The notes: generated from the letters alone by a model not told the origin. A DNA stretch of 61,431 nucleotides from an uncultured Eubacteriales bacterium (GCA_905198865.1 CAJKEB010000007.1:1-61431); one strand, 5' to 3'; positions 51,755 through 61,339 are shown, counted from the stretch's first letter. Program-made: numbers and translations.

Positions 51755-52576
51755 ATGCTTATAGATTTTCATACACACTGCTTTCCCGATAAGATTGCAA
51801 AGCGTGCAATCAGCGTCCTTGAAGGAAATGTTATAAAGATGCAGGGCAGGAATTACCCGGCACGGACGGACGGAAGCCTGGGAGAGCTGATTAAAACGAT
51901 GAAAGAGGACGGTGTGGATTATTCGGTCGTTCTTCCGATAGCTACAACGCCTTCTCAGTCCGGGTCGATAAACCGGTTTGCAAAGGAGATAAACGGCAAA
52001 AACGGTATAATATCCTTTGGAAGCGTGCATCCGCTTCAGGAGGACTGGGAGGAAGTTCTTGAGCAGATTAAAGACGATGGACTGCTTGGAATAAAGCTGC
52101 ATCCGGAATATCAGGGCGTGTATGTGACGTCGGCAGAGGTAAGGCGTATACTAAAAAAGTGTGAGGAGCTTGACTTATATACTGTTTTTCATGCCGGAGC
52201 GGATATAGGAATGCCGGAGCCGATACATTGTATGCCGGAGTGCCTTAATCATATGCTTGACTATGTCAGCGGCGATAAAATAATTGCGGCGCATATGGGC
52301 GGCTGGAATAAGTGGGATGATGTTGAAAAGTATTTGGTCGGCACGCCGATAAAATTTGATACGTCATACATAAAAGGTTTTTTGGATAAAGAACGCTTCA
52401 GACAAATTGTAAGAAACCACGGCGTGGATAAGATAGTTTTCGGAACAGACCATCCGTGGCAGAGAGCGAACGAGGCGGTTGAGTTTATTGACAGCGCAGG
52501 GCTTACAGATGACGAGCTTGACAGAATATATTTTAAGAATGCGGCGGAAATACTCGGAATAAACTTAAAGGATTAG
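51755..52576 (+). CDS. Amidohydrolase-family protein (amidohydrolase 2 type)
   Basis: A 273-residue metal-dependent TIM-barrel hydrolase. Start at ATG 51755 with TTGGAGGCG 9 nt upstream. Metal ligands are suggested by DFHTHCFPD at about 4-12 (HxH), GIKLHPEYQG at about 110-119, FHAGADIGMPEP near 141, AAHMGGWNKWDD near 174, and FGTDHPW near 223 with the catalytic Asp. Such proteins hydrolyse or decarboxylate small carboxylates; the substrate cannot be named. It lies 29 bp after metH and 29 bp before the SASA esterase gene. Confidence 0.85.
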   Translation: MLIDFHTHCFPDKIAKRAISVLEGNVIKMQGRNYPARTDGSLGELIKTMKEDGVDYSVVLPIATTPSQSGSINRFAKEINGKNGIISFGSVHPLQEDWEEVLEQIKDDGLLGIKLHPEYQGVYVTSAEVRRILKKCEELDLYTVFHAGADIGMPEPIHCMPECLNHMLDYVSGDKIIAAHMGGWNKWDDVEKYLVGTPIKFDTSYIKGFLDKERFRQIVRNHGVDKIVFGTDHPWQRANEAVEFIDSAGLTDDELDRIYFKNAAEILGINLKD

Positions 52577-52605
52577 ATTTCGGGTAATATATAGGGTGTG
52601 TTTCA

Positions 52606-55134
52606 ATGAGTAAGAATAACCATAACAGCAAAACACAGATAGAACCATCTGATGAAAAGATCATAAAAAAGACTGAACAAAATACGGAGCGGTCAAACTC
52701 CGAACCTGAAAATCAGAAGCATAACAGCGGGAAAACCAAAAACAAAAAAAGGCATAATACTCTTTATGTTATAATGTCGGTTATTGCGGTTTTATTGATT
52801 TTCGGCGGTGTTTTTATGCTGAGCGAATACCAGCTTGACAGCATAAAGCTGCCGGATAGTTTGTCTGAGATTAAGTCCTCGGTTTATATGATTTTAAACG
52901 GCGGCAAAGATTTAAGTGTTCGGCAAGCTGATGATGAACAGCTTGCCATACCTAAAGTTAAGTTATATTCACAGGAGGGCAGAGCCGTTGAGCCGGATAA
53001 AATAACATCTGCCAACTTAAAATCCGGCGCGGGAGAATTTAATACTTCCGGGGGTACAAAGGCATTGTATGACGGTGACCCCAATACATGTATGGAAAAC
53101 GAAGGCGAGGATAATTGGGTCACGCTTGATGCAGGCGAGCTGAAATCCCTCTCATATATTAAATACATACCAAATACAAGCTCGCAGATGACGGCAAATA
53201 TGTGCGTCGGCACTAAGTTTTTGGCGTCAAAAGATAACAAAAATTTTGTTGAACTCGGCACAGTTAATCCGGATATTAACGGAGATTTGAGTACTGATTG
53301 GCACATTATGGAGTTTAGCGGCTACGGAGAGTACAGATACTTTAAGATTGAGCTGTCGGCTTTTGCTTCGTTTGGTGAAATAGAATGGATTTGCAACAAC
53401 GGGATTATGGTTGACAGCGCTGACACTACAACTATTGACCTTGTGGCGTATGACCCGATTGAAAATTTCAGCGGTCTTGTAACGCTGGCAGTGTATAATA
53501 AGGATAAATTGCTTAAGTCATACAAAACAATAGACGCTGAGTTTTTAATCGGCGAATATACTCCGATTGAGTTTTCGGGTATGAAAATTCAGCTCGGAGA
53601 TTACATAAGAATATTGACCTATGACAGAAATACAATGGAAACTGCGGTTAATCTGCCGCTTGACTACAGATATACCGAGGCTTCAAGCAGCCTTTCCATG
53701 GCAAACGTATACAGCAACAATATGATGTTTCAGGCAGATGAAGAGCTTGTGATATACGGCAAGGCGCCGCGCGGAACAACTGTTACTGCCGAGCTTAAGG
53801 ACAATGCTACCGGAGAGGTGTTTAAGAACAGCGCCGGTTCAGACAACAGCTGGGAAATCAGTCTCGGTTGTTTTGGGAACGGAGGAAGCTACAGCTTAAC
53901 CGTGACTGACGGAGAAGATAAGCTTGAATTTGATAATATAACCTTTGGCGATGTGTGGGTTTTTGCCGGACAGTCGAATATGGAGTTTTATCTCTGCGGC
54001 GAGAAGAGCGGAGAACAGCTTTTAAATTCAGGCGCAGGAAAACGTCAGGCGACCTCGTCTGATATACGTATGGTCAACATGTATAATATCGGTATAAACG
54101 GCGCAAACGGCGAGATTGAAAATGTACCGCTGAATGACTGGAACGAATACTGGACCGAGCTCACTCCCGACAGAGCGTCGTATATTTCAGCGATTGCATA
54201 TTATTTTGCGCAGGGATTAAAAGAAAAATATAATCGCAATGTTGGTATAATCAGCGTTGCGGTTGGAGATACCGAGATTAATCGCTGGTACCCGAACGGC
54301 ATGTCAAACGGCAGCTTCACAGGCGACGGCGGAGACCTCTATAATAACAGGATATATCCGTTTACAAAGTTTAAGGTGAGCGGTATACTTTGGTATCAGG
54401 GTGAAGCCGACCAGTACAGGACTAATATGACGGCTGAGCAGTACAGCGACGCAATGGCCGGACTGATTGACGTATACCGCGAGAAGTGGAATAAATCAGA
54501 CTTGCCGTTTTATTATGCACAGGTTACGAGATACGGAGTAAAGGACGAATCCGAAATCCGCGAGGGTCAGCGTATCGCGCTGAACAAGATAAAGAATAAA
54601 AATAATGTCGGTATGGTCGGTCTGCTTGATATAATCGGCGCATATGAACAAGGCTCCGGATGTGCAAGGACTGATATCCATCCATGGCAGAAAGAAGTTG
54701 TGGCGCAGAGGTTTTTAAACTATGCCGCACGTGACTTGTACGGCGAAGAAGATATTGTTGTGTCAGGTCCCGAATACGAATCAAAGCAGATTGAGGGCAA
54801 TACCGCGGTTCTCAGCTTCAAGCACAGCGGCAGCCTGAGAGTGATGGACAAGTCACAGTATGCAGACTCGGCCTGTGACAGCAAAATCAAAGCTACGGGA
54901 ACGGATACAAGTGTGCTTCACGAGTTCTGGGTGTCCGATGAGTCGGGAAAGTTCTACCCTGCAAATGCCGAAATAGCAGATGATAAGGTGATAGTATGGA
55001 GCGAAGCGGTTCAAAATCCTGTTGATGTGATGTATGCATGGGGCGCGTATCCTGAAATGCCGAATCTGACCGATGATAGCGGCTTACCGGCTTCGACATT
55101 TAATACCAAAAACGGCTCATCTGTTATTAATTAA
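52606..55134 (+). CDS. Membrane-anchored sialate O-acetylesterase-type (SASA) carbohydrate esterase with F5/8C-like domain
   Basis: An 842-residue surface protein. A Lys/Asn/Glu-rich cytoplasmic tail (1-48) precedes one helix (about 50-70). Residues about 125-255 resemble an F5/8 type C carbohydrate-binding domain (SAFASFGEIEW). A beta-rich linker follows. The SGNH esterase domain (about 440-700) has VFAGQSNMEFY (catalytic Ser, block I), GDTEINRW, ILWYQGEAD (block III-like) and the Asp-His pair DIHPWQKEV. It likely removes acetyl groups from host or plant glycans or from the cell's own polymer. The anchor keeps it at the cell surface. Ribosome site is weak (AGGGTG). Confidence 0.83.
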   Translation: MSKNNHNSKTQIEPSDEKIIKKTEQNTERSNSEPENQKHNSGKTKNKKRHNTLYVIMSVIAVLLIFGGVFMLSEYQLDSIKLPDSLSEIKSSVYMILNGGKDLSVRQADDEQLAIPKVKLYSQEGRAVEPDKITSANLKSGAGEFNTSGGTKALYDGDPNTCMENEGEDNWVTLDAGELKSLSYIKYIPNTSSQMTANMCVGTKFLASKDNKNFVELGTVNPDINGDLSTDWHIMEFSGYGEYRYFKIELSAFASFGEIEWICNNGIMVDSADTTTIDLVAYDPIENFSGLVTLAVYNKDKLLKSYKTIDAEFLIGEYTPIEFSGMKIQLGDYIRILTYDRNTMETAVNLPLDYRYTEASSSLSMANVYSNNMMFQADEELVIYGKAPRGTTVTAELKDNATGEVFKNSAGSDNSWEISLGCFGNGGSYSLTVTDGEDKLEFDNITFGDVWVFAGQSNMEFYLCGEKSGEQLLNSGAGKRQATSSDIRMVNMYNIGINGANGEIENVPLNDWNEYWTELTPDRASYISAIAYYFAQGLKEKYNRNVGIISVAVGDTEINRWYPNGMSNGSFTGDGGDLYNNRIYPFTKFKVSGILWYQGEADQYRTNMTAEQYSDAMAGLIDVYREKWNKSDLPFYYAQVTRYGVKDESEIREGQRIALNKIKNKNNVGMVGLLDIIGAYEQGSGCARTDIHPWQKEVVAQRFLNYAARDLYGEEDIVVSGPEYESKQIEGNTAVLSFKHSGSLRVMDKSQYADSACDSKIKATGTDTSVLHEFWVSDESGKFYPANAEIADDKVIVWSEAVQNPVDVMYAWGAYPEMPNLTDDSGLPASTFNTKNGSSVIN

Positions 55135-55155
55135 TAATATTTAACTGTATAAATT

Positions 55156-55200
55156 AAAAACAGCATCTGTAAACCAATCGACTTTACAGACGCTGTTTTT
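55156..55200 (+). terminator. Terminator after the SASA esterase gene
   Basis: An 18-nt arm from 55156 (AAAAACAGC..) pairs with the arm ending at 55200 (..GCTGTTTTT), with one mismatch and a 9-nt loop. The AT-rich ends give a T-run on both strands. Confidence 0.85.
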
Positions 55201-55253
55201 ATTATATTTTGACATTATTTCCAATTAATTTTTTAATTTTTTTGTCGGAAATA

Positions 55254-55282
55254 TTGACATTAAAATGCACAATGGTTATAAT
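55254..55282 (+). promoter_or_regulatory. Consensus promoter of the rnf operon
   Basis: TTGACA (55254-55259), a 17-nt spacer and TATAAT (55277-55282): a full sigma-A consensus, fitting a highly expressed energy-conservation operon. About 100 nt of leader follows. Confidence 0.9.
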
Positions 55283-55386
55283 TAAAGTGTTATGTCTCAG
55301 TATTATGTGATAATCGCTAAAAAAGGACATATGAAATTTTGAATAAAATAATAGAGTAAAATATAAGTAATGGGAGGTTGTGTGAG

Positions 55387-56712
55387 ATGTTAAAGACATT
55401 CCGCGGCGGAGTTCATCCAAATGATATGAAAGCTCCGACTGAGAGCAAAAAGATTGTTGAGCTTGACCCGTCGCAAGAAATGGTTTATCCTATGACTCAG
55501 CACATAGGCGCACCGGCAAAACCGATTGTTAAGCCCGGTGATTTTGTATATGCCGGTCAGAAGATAGCAGAAGCCGGCGGATTTGTATCAGCTTGTATAC
55601 ATTCAACGGTCTCAGGTACGGTTAAAGCTGTTGAAAAACGTATGCATCCAAACGGCTTGTTTGTTGAGTCAGTTGTGATTGAAGACGACGGTCAGGATAC
55701 CATGTATCCGGATTTTAAGGGCTGTGATGATTATACGAAGCTTACAAAAGCCGAACTCATCGAAATTATTAAAGAGGCGGGCGTTGTAGGTCTGGGCGGT
55801 GCAACATTCCCTACCCATGTCAAGCTGTCGCCCCCACCCGAGGCCAATATTGATTATGTAATAGTGAATGCGGCCGAGTGTGAACCGTATCTGACTTCTG
55901 ATTACCGTGCGATGCTTGAAACACCTGAACAAGTCATCGGCGGACTGAAAATTCTGATGCACATGTTTGACCTCAAGGACGGATATGTCGGCATTGAGAA
56001 TAATAAAGAAGTCGCTATTGAGACAATGTCGGCGATTGCGGCAAAGAACAAAGATGTAAATATACATATTGAAACGCTTAAAACGAAATATCCTCAGGGC
56101 GGTGAGAAGCAGCTGATTAACGCCATAACAGGACGCAAAGTCGGTCCCGGTCAGCTTCCGTGGCAGGTTGGCGCAATCGTTTGCAATGTTGATACATGCC
56201 GCGCAATCTATCAGGCTGTAAGGCGAGGTCTGCCGGTCATGACCAGAATTGTTACAACCGGCGGCGACTGCGTTAAAAACCCCGGAAATTATAAAATCCG
56301 TATAGGTATGAAGCTCAGTGACATTATTGAGCAGACAGGCGGATTTATTAAAGAACCTAAAAAGGTTGTTATGGGCGGTCCTATGATGGGATTGGCATTG
56401 CCGAATATTGATGTCCCGGCTATTAAGGGTACGTCCGGATTTTTGGCGTTCGGTGAGGAATATGCCTACGGCTTGGAGGAAAGCGCTTGCTTAAGATGCG
56501 GTAAGTGCGTATATGTATGTCCGATGAAGCTTCTGCCGAACAGACTTGACGAGGCTGCAAGAGCCGATAATTACGAGGCGCTTGAGAAGCTCAATATAAA
56601 TGATTGTATTGAGTGCGGCAGCTGCGCGTACAGCTGTCCGTCAAAACGCCGTCAGGTTCAGCAGATAAAAGTTGCAAAAGTTAAGCTGCGTGAAGCGCAG
56701 CAGAGAAAATAA
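55387..56712 (+). CDS. rnfC: Rnf complex subunit C (NADH-binding, Fe-S)
   Basis: A 441-residue soluble subunit. Start at ATG 55387, 9 nt after GGGAGG; the frame opens at TTG 55378 but ATG gives the normal N-terminus MLKTFRGGVHP. A biotin-like N-terminal domain, then the Nqo1-like FMN/NAD domain with GGATFPTHVKL and AAECEPYLTSDYRAM. Two [4Fe-4S] motifs, CLRCGKCVYVCP and CIECGSCAYSCP, lie near the C-terminus. It passes electrons between ferredoxin-derived clusters and NAD at the membrane. First gene of rnfCDGEAB. Confidence 0.95.
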   Translation: MLKTFRGGVHPNDMKAPTESKKIVELDPSQEMVYPMTQHIGAPAKPIVKPGDFVYAGQKIAEAGGFVSACIHSTVSGTVKAVEKRMHPNGLFVESVVIEDDGQDTMYPDFKGCDDYTKLTKAELIEIIKEAGVVGLGGATFPTHVKLSPPPEANIDYVIVNAAECEPYLTSDYRAMLETPEQVIGGLKILMHMFDLKDGYVGIENNKEVAIETMSAIAAKNKDVNIHIETLKTKYPQGGEKQLINAITGRKVGPGQLPWQVGAIVCNVDTCRAIYQAVRRGLPVMTRIVTTGGDCVKNPGNYKIRIGMKLSDIIEQTGGFIKEPKKVVMGGPMMGLALPNIDVPAIKGTSGFLAFGEEYAYGLEESACLRCGKCVYVCPMKLLPNRLDEAARADNYEALEKLNINDCIECGSCAYSCPSKRRQVQQIKVAKVKLREAQQRK

Positions 56713-56730
56713 GAGAGCGGAGGGATATAA

Positions 56731-57726
56731 GTGGATAATTTATTGGTTGTATCACATTCGCCGCATATTACCGGAAACGATACGGTTAGGCGCACAATGC
56801 TTGATGTTATTATTGCGTTGATTCCGGCGCTGATTGCAGGAACGCTTGTGTTTGGCTACAGAGCGCTTGTTGTTACGGTTATAAGTGTGCTTGCGTGCGT
56901 GCTGTTTGAATGGCTGTGGGGCAAGCTGCTGAAAAAGCCTGCGACTGTCGGTGATTTGAGTGCGATTGTGACGGGTATGCTTCTGGCATTTAATATGCCT
57001 GTTACCATACCGCTGTGGATGGTAGTTATCGGAGCATTTTTTGCTATAATAATCGTTAAGCAGTTTTTTGGCGGTCTGGGTCATAACTTCATGAATCCCG
57101 CTCTGGCGGCAAGAGCATTTTTGCTGGCTTCGTGGGCTCTTGCTATGACAACATGGGTTGCTCCCCATACGGCTGTTCCTTTCTGGAATACTGCTGATGT
57201 TGTAACAAGCGCAACGCCGCTTGCGGCTTATGCCGGCGCAGAGGGTGCTGTGAGTGAACTTCCCGGGTATTTTGACTTATTCATAGGTAATGTTGGCGGC
57301 TGTATCGGTGAGACATCGGTGCTTGCAATATTGATTGGCGGTATATATCTGATAGTAAGACGTGTTATCAGAATCAGAATACCTCTTACATATTTACTCA
57401 CGGTTGCACTCGGTACATGGATGTTTGCCGGTCATGACGGCTTGTTCACGGGCGATGCTCTGTATCAGATTATGGCGGGCGGAGTTATGCTCGGCGCGTT
57501 CTTTATGGCAACAGACTATACGACAACACCGTATACACCGGTCGGACAGATTATATTCGGTATCGGCTGCGGTGTTATTACTGTGCTGATACGTGTTTGG
57601 GGCGGTTATCCGGAGGGCTGTTCATATTCAATCCTGCTTATGAACATTGTAACTCCGCTTATTGACAGAATCACAGCGCCGAAACGTTACGGTGCCTCGA
57701 AGAAGAGAAAGGAGGCGCAGGCATAA
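56731..57726 (+). CDS. rnfD: Rnf complex subunit D (flavinylated membrane subunit)
   Basis: A 331-residue integral membrane protein of the RnfD/NqrB family with about nine helices. Start GTG 56731 with GCGGAGGG upstream. GLGHNFMNPALAARAFLL (about 111-128) and the flavin-attachment region VTSATPLAAY (about 155-164), where a Thr would carry FMN. DYTTTPYTPVGQ near 270 is conserved. Its stop overlaps the rnfG start by one base. Confidence 0.94.
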   Translation: MDNLLVVSHSPHITGNDTVRRTMLDVIIALIPALIAGTLVFGYRALVVTVISVLACVLFEWLWGKLLKKPATVGDLSAIVTGMLLAFNMPVTIPLWMVVIGAFFAIIIVKQFFGGLGHNFMNPALAARAFLLASWALAMTTWVAPHTAVPFWNTADVVTSATPLAAYAGAEGAVSELPGYFDLFIGNVGGCIGETSVLAILIGGIYLIVRRVIRIRIPLTYLLTVALGTWMFAGHDGLFTGDALYQIMAGGVMLGAFFMATDYTTTPYTPVGQIIFGIGCGVITVLIRVWGGYPEGCSYSILLMNIVTPLIDRITAPKRYGASKKRKEAQA

Positions 57727-58538
57727 TGAAGGATACAGCGATACTTACGGTTAAACTTCTGCTTATAACGGCGATTGTTGCAGCGCTTCTCGGCGCGGTT
57801 AATATGATAACAAAGCCTATTATTGCAGAAAACGCTGAAAAGTCAACAAATGAGACGATGAAGGAGCTGCTGCCTGATGCCGATAAATTCGATCTTGACG
57901 GAACAAAAATTCCGGACTGCAAAGACCCGGCAGTAACGGTAGGCAAAGTTTACTGCGGTCTTAAAGACGATGGAACTGTTGTAGGATACGTTGCAAGCGC
58001 AGTTTGCAGCGAGGGCTACGGCGGCGATATAACGGTTATGGTAGGTGTTGATCCTGATTGCAGGATAACGCAGGCAAAGGTAACTGAAATGGACGAGACA
58101 CCGGGCCTCGGCGCAAAGTCGCAGTCAGATTGGATTGACCAGTATTCAGGTCTTGGTGAAAATATACAGGTTAACAAAAATGGAAGCGCAGCAAGCACTG
58201 AATATAAAATTGACGCTATCTCAGGTGCAACGATTACATCAAAAGCAGTTACAAAGGCGGTTAACGCTGTGCTTGACGCTGTGAGAGTGGTTATTGATGA
58301 TAATGCTCCGGCCGCTTTGGACGGTCTGCCGGAGCAGAGCGAAACCGAAATCCTGCTTGACGAAAACGGTGAGCCAGTCCTTGATGAAAACGGCGAGCCT
58401 GTTTTGGTACCAGTTGCAGCCGCAGATGAGGAGCCTGCTACTGATGAAGAACAGGTTACGGAGAATTCTGAAGATGCCGAAAGCGATGAAAACACTGAAA
58501 GCATAGATGAAGCTGCTGAGGGAGGTGCCGCAGAATGA
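57726..58538 (+). CDS. rnfG: Rnf complex subunit G (covalent FMN), with acidic C-terminal extension
   Basis: A 270-residue subunit with one N-terminal helix (about 5-27) and an FMN-binding domain. The flavinylation motif is ISGATITSKAV at about 164-174, where the Thr in SGAT carries FMN. Residues about 205-270 form an unusual Glu/Asp-rich tail with a tandem repeat of LDENGEPV (about 210-225). The tail is not needed in ordinary RnfG. Overlaps rnfE by 4 nt. Confidence 0.93.
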   Translation: MKDTAILTVKLLLITAIVAALLGAVNMITKPIIAENAEKSTNETMKELLPDADKFDLDGTKIPDCKDPAVTVGKVYCGLKDDGTVVGYVASAVCSEGYGGDITVMVGVDPDCRITQAKVTEMDETPGLGAKSQSDWIDQYSGLGENIQVNKNGSAASTEYKIDAISGATITSKAVTKAVNAVLDAVRVVIDDNAPAALDGLPEQSETEILLDENGEPVLDENGEPVLVPVAAADEEPATDEEQVTENSEDAESDENTESIDEAAEGGAAE

Positions 58539-59179
58539 AACAAGATTCATATATGAAAACATTTATAAACGGTCTGCTTACTGAAAATCCGACATTTGTA
58601 CTGTTTCTCGGAATGTGTCCAACTCTTGCGGTTACGACAGGAGTTATCAATGCAATCGGTATGGGACTTTCTACAACCGCTGTTTTGATATGCTCGAATA
58701 TTGTTATTTCGCTGCTGAGGAACTTTATTCCTGACAAGATCAGAATTGCAGGATACATAGTAATTATTGCCGGATTTGTAACGATTGTACAAATGCTGAT
58801 GAACGCATATGTTCCATCGCTTGCAAGCAGTCTGGGTATATATATTCCGCTTATAGTTGTAAACTGTATTATTCTCGGCAGAGCCGAAGCGTTTGCCAAC
58901 AAGAACGGCGTAGGCAAATCGGCTGTTGACGGCATTGGTATGGGTCTCGGATTTACTTGTGCGCTCACTCTTATTGCCGCTGTCAGAGAAATCCTCGGCG
59001 CAGGAACATTCGCAGGTATTTCGTTGTTCGGAAGCAGTTTCCAGCCGGTTTCAGTAATGATTTTGCCTCCGGGAGCGTTCCTTACGCTTGGCTGTCTGCT
59101 TGCTGTAATCAATATTATAGCCGCAGGCAGAAAGAAGAAGGCTGCAAAAGCCGCAGCAGATGAAAAGGAGGAAATGTAA
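58535..59179 (+). CDS. rnfE: Rnf complex subunit E
   Basis: A 214-residue six-helix membrane subunit of the RnfA/RnfE fold. NPTFVLFLGMCPTLAVTT (about 16-33) and IPLIVVNCIILGRAEAFA (about 104-121) carry the conserved cysteines that hold a membrane iron centre shared with RnfA. A short Lys/Ala-rich C-terminus follows. GAGGGAGGTGCC upstream. One of two antiparallel subunits in the ion-pumping core. Confidence 0.94.
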   Translation: MKQDSYMKTFINGLLTENPTFVLFLGMCPTLAVTTGVINAIGMGLSTTAVLICSNIVISLLRNFIPDKIRIAGYIVIIAGFVTIVQMLMNAYVPSLASSLGIYIPLIVVNCIILGRAEAFANKNGVGKSAVDGIGMGLGFTCALTLIAAVREILGAGTFAGISLFGSSFQPVSVMILPPGAFLTLGCLLAVINIIAAGRKKKAAKAAADEKEEM

Positions 59180-59180
59180 C

Positions 59181-59774
59181 ATGGTTGCTGAATTATTGAT
59201 TATTAGTGTCGGAGCAATTCTGATTAATAACTTTGTACTTGTTCAATTCCTCGGAATTTGTCCGTTCCTCGGTGTGTCAAAAAAGGTTGATACATCTGTC
59301 GGTATGGGTTTTGCGGTTATATTTGTTATGGCTTGCGCATCTATTATAACGTGGTGCGTACAGTATTACCTGCTTGTTCCTTTCGGACTTGAGTATATGC
59401 AGACCATTGCGTTTATACTCGTTATTGCCGTGCTGGTTCAGTTCGTTGAAATGTTCCTGAAAAAGTCTATACCGTCACTGTACAGTTCACTCGGAGTTTA
59501 TCTTCCGCTTATCACAACCAACTGTGCGGTACTCGGTGTTGCAATTCAGAATATCACAAAGTTCGGCGGCTTGGAGATGAGCTTCTTAAAGTCGGTGGTA
59601 TACGGCGTTTCTGCCGGTATCGGCTTCACGGTTGCCATCGTATTGTTTGCCGGCGTTAGAGAGAGATTAGAGAGTTCAGATGTACCCGAATTCTTGAAGG
59701 GAATGCCCATTGCGCTTATTACTGCAGCATTGCTTTCGATTGCATTTCTTGGATTTTCGGGTCTTAGCTTCTAA
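59181..59774 (+). CDS. rnfA: Rnf complex subunit A
   Basis: A 197-residue six-helix membrane subunit. Start ATG 59181, 2 nt after the rnfE stop, with AAGGAGG upstream; a longer frame from 59160 lies in rnfE. VLVQFLGICPFLGVSKK (about 19-35) and LPLITTNCAVLGVAI (about 96-110) contain the Cys residues expected to share the iron centre with RnfE. Very conserved in length. Confidence 0.95.
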   Translation: MVAELLIISVGAILINNFVLVQFLGICPFLGVSKKVDTSVGMGFAVIFVMACASIITWCVQYYLLVPFGLEYMQTIAFILVIAVLVQFVEMFLKKSIPSLYSSLGVYLPLITTNCAVLGVAIQNITKFGGLEMSFLKSVVYGVSAGIGFTVAIVLFAGVRERLESSDVPEFLKGMPIALITAALLSIAFLGFSGLSF

Positions 59775-59791
59775 AGGAGGGAATAAGAATA

Positions 59792-60793
59792 ATGGTATCA
59801 AGTATTTTGGTTCCCGTCCTGATTGTCGGAGGAATGGGATTGGTTTTCGGTGTGCTTCTCGGTATCGCCTCAAAGGTTTTTGCCGTTAAAGAGGATGAGC
59901 GCATACCGCAGATTTTGGAGGTTTTACCCGGCGCAAACTGCGGCGGCTGCGGATTTGCCGGATGCTCGGCTTATGCTTCAGCTCTGTGTAAGGGTGGTGT
60001 AAAGACAAACATGTGCCCGGTGGGTGGCGAAGCTGTCGCAAGTAAGATTTCGGAAATCATGGGCGTTGAAAACGAGGTTAAGGAAAAGCTGGTTGCGCGT
60101 GTTTTGTGTAATGGTAATCCCGACCGTGCGGTTCAGAAGTATTATTTTGACGGTCCCCGCGACTGTCACAGTGCCGCTCGTCTCGGCGGCGGTGAGAAGA
60201 TGTGCGCATACGGCTGTCTTGGCTTTGGCTCATGCGTTAATGTTTGTAAGTTCGGCGCTATGAGTATCAAGGACGGTGTTGCGTATGTCGACATCGACAA
60301 GTGTGTTGCATGCGGCGCCTGCGCTGAGGCTTGTCCGAAAAAAATAATAAAGATACTCCCGCTTCGCAGTAAGTACACAATTACTTGCAAGAGCGTCGAA
60401 AGGGGCGGCGTTACTCGTCACGATTGTCAGGTTGGCTGTATCGGCTGCGGAATTTGTGCAAAGACATGTCCGAAAGGCGCAATCGCTATAAGTGATAATC
60501 TTGCGGTTATTGACCCGAGTAAGTGCGTTAACTGCGGTCTTTGCGCACAGAAATGTCCGCGTGGTGCGATTAATAAGGTTACGCCTCAGGGACTCGTAAG
60601 ACCTGAGCCGAAGCCGCAAAAGCCTAAGCTGACACCTGAGCAGATTGCGGAGCTTAAAGCAAAAAAAGCGGCTGAAAATGCTGCAAAAGCTAAAGCTGAA
60701 GCTGAAGCGGAGAAAGCAGAGGAAGTAAAAGAAGTAAAGCCGGCTGAGACTGAAGACGATACTCAGGCTAAAGAGGATGCGGCGAAGGTTTAA
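59792..60793 (+). CDS. rnfB: Rnf complex subunit B (ferredoxin-oxidising Fe-S subunit)
   Basis: A 333-residue subunit with an N-terminal helix (about 4-26). A four-Cys [4Fe-4S] motif is NCGGCGFAGCSAYASAL (about 49-65) with CPVGG after it. Then CVACGACAEACP, CIGCGICAKTCP and CVNCGLCAQKCP motifs, plus further Cys residues between them, for several clusters. An Ala/Lys/Glu-rich helical tail (about 285-333) is longer than usual. It is the electron entry from ferredoxin. Last rnf gene; AAAGGAGGG upstream. Confidence 0.95.
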   Translation: MVSSILVPVLIVGGMGLVFGVLLGIASKVFAVKEDERIPQILEVLPGANCGGCGFAGCSAYASALCKGGVKTNMCPVGGEAVASKISEIMGVENEVKEKLVARVLCNGNPDRAVQKYYFDGPRDCHSAARLGGGEKMCAYGCLGFGSCVNVCKFGAMSIKDGVAYVDIDKCVACGACAEACPKKIIKILPLRSKYTITCKSVERGGVTRHDCQVGCIGCGICAKTCPKGAIAISDNLAVIDPSKCVNCGLCAQKCPRGAINKVTPQGLVRPEPKPQKPKLTPEQIAELKAKKAAENAAKAKAEAEAEKAEEVKEVKPAETEDDTQAKEDAAKV

Positions 60794-60831
60794 ATCAAAT
60801 TATATAAAAATAAATATCAAGGAGAAAAGCC

Positions 60832-61254
60832 ATGATTGATCAAAATTGTGCATATTGTATGGAGGGCGACTTGGTCGCTAAATTCGGTATAAAGATATGT
60901 GAGCTTGACACCTGCAAAGTATATTTGTTCAAGGAGCAAAGCCACAGAGGACGTGTTATTGCCGCTCATAAGAAGCATGTCGGCGACATGACCGAGCTTT
61001 CTGCTGAGGAAAGAAATGCTTACTTTGAAGATATTGCTAAGATTTCTGAGGCTTTACAGAAAATATTCAAGCCTCAGAAGATTAACTACGGTGCATACGG
61101 CGATACTGGTCACCACCTTCATTTCCATCTTGTACCGAAGTATACCGATGAATTTGAGTGGGGTGGTACATTTGCAATGAATCCGGACAGAGTGTACTTA
61201 GACGATGCCGAATACATTGAACTCGTTGATACAATACGAGAGGCATTAAAATAA
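60832..61254 (+). CDS. HIT-family (histidine triad) nucleotide-binding protein
   Basis: A 140-residue HIT protein. The triad HHLHFHLVPK is at about 98-107, with the nucleophilic middle histidine. The N-terminus has CAYC (about 6-9), part of the zinc site found in some HIT enzymes, and HRGRVIAAHKKHV (about 38-50). HIT proteins hydrolyse AMP- or ADP-linked phosphoramidates or dinucleotides; the substrate is not evident. AAGGAGAAA upstream; it lies 38 bp after rnfB and may be cotranscribed. Confidence 0.9.
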   Translation: MIDQNCAYCMEGDLVAKFGIKICELDTCKVYLFKEQSHRGRVIAAHKKHVGDMTELSAEERNAYFEDIAKISEALQKIFKPQKINYGAYGDTGHHLHFHLVPKYTDEFEWGGTFAMNPDRVYLDDAEYIELVDTIREALK

Positions 61255-61276
61255 GATTTAAAACAAAATTTAAAAC

Positions 61277-61312
61277 AATGGGGCTGATGCATTAACGCAT
61301 CAGCCCCATTTT
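61277..61312 (+). terminator. Strong terminator after the HIT gene
   Basis: AATGGGGCTGATGC (61277-61290), a 6-nt loop and GCATCAGCCCCATT (61297-61310), then TTTT: 14 perfect pairs. It closes the rnf-HIT transcript. Confidence 0.9.
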
Positions 61313-61339
61313 GTGATGTAAATTATAGTTTAATTGAAT

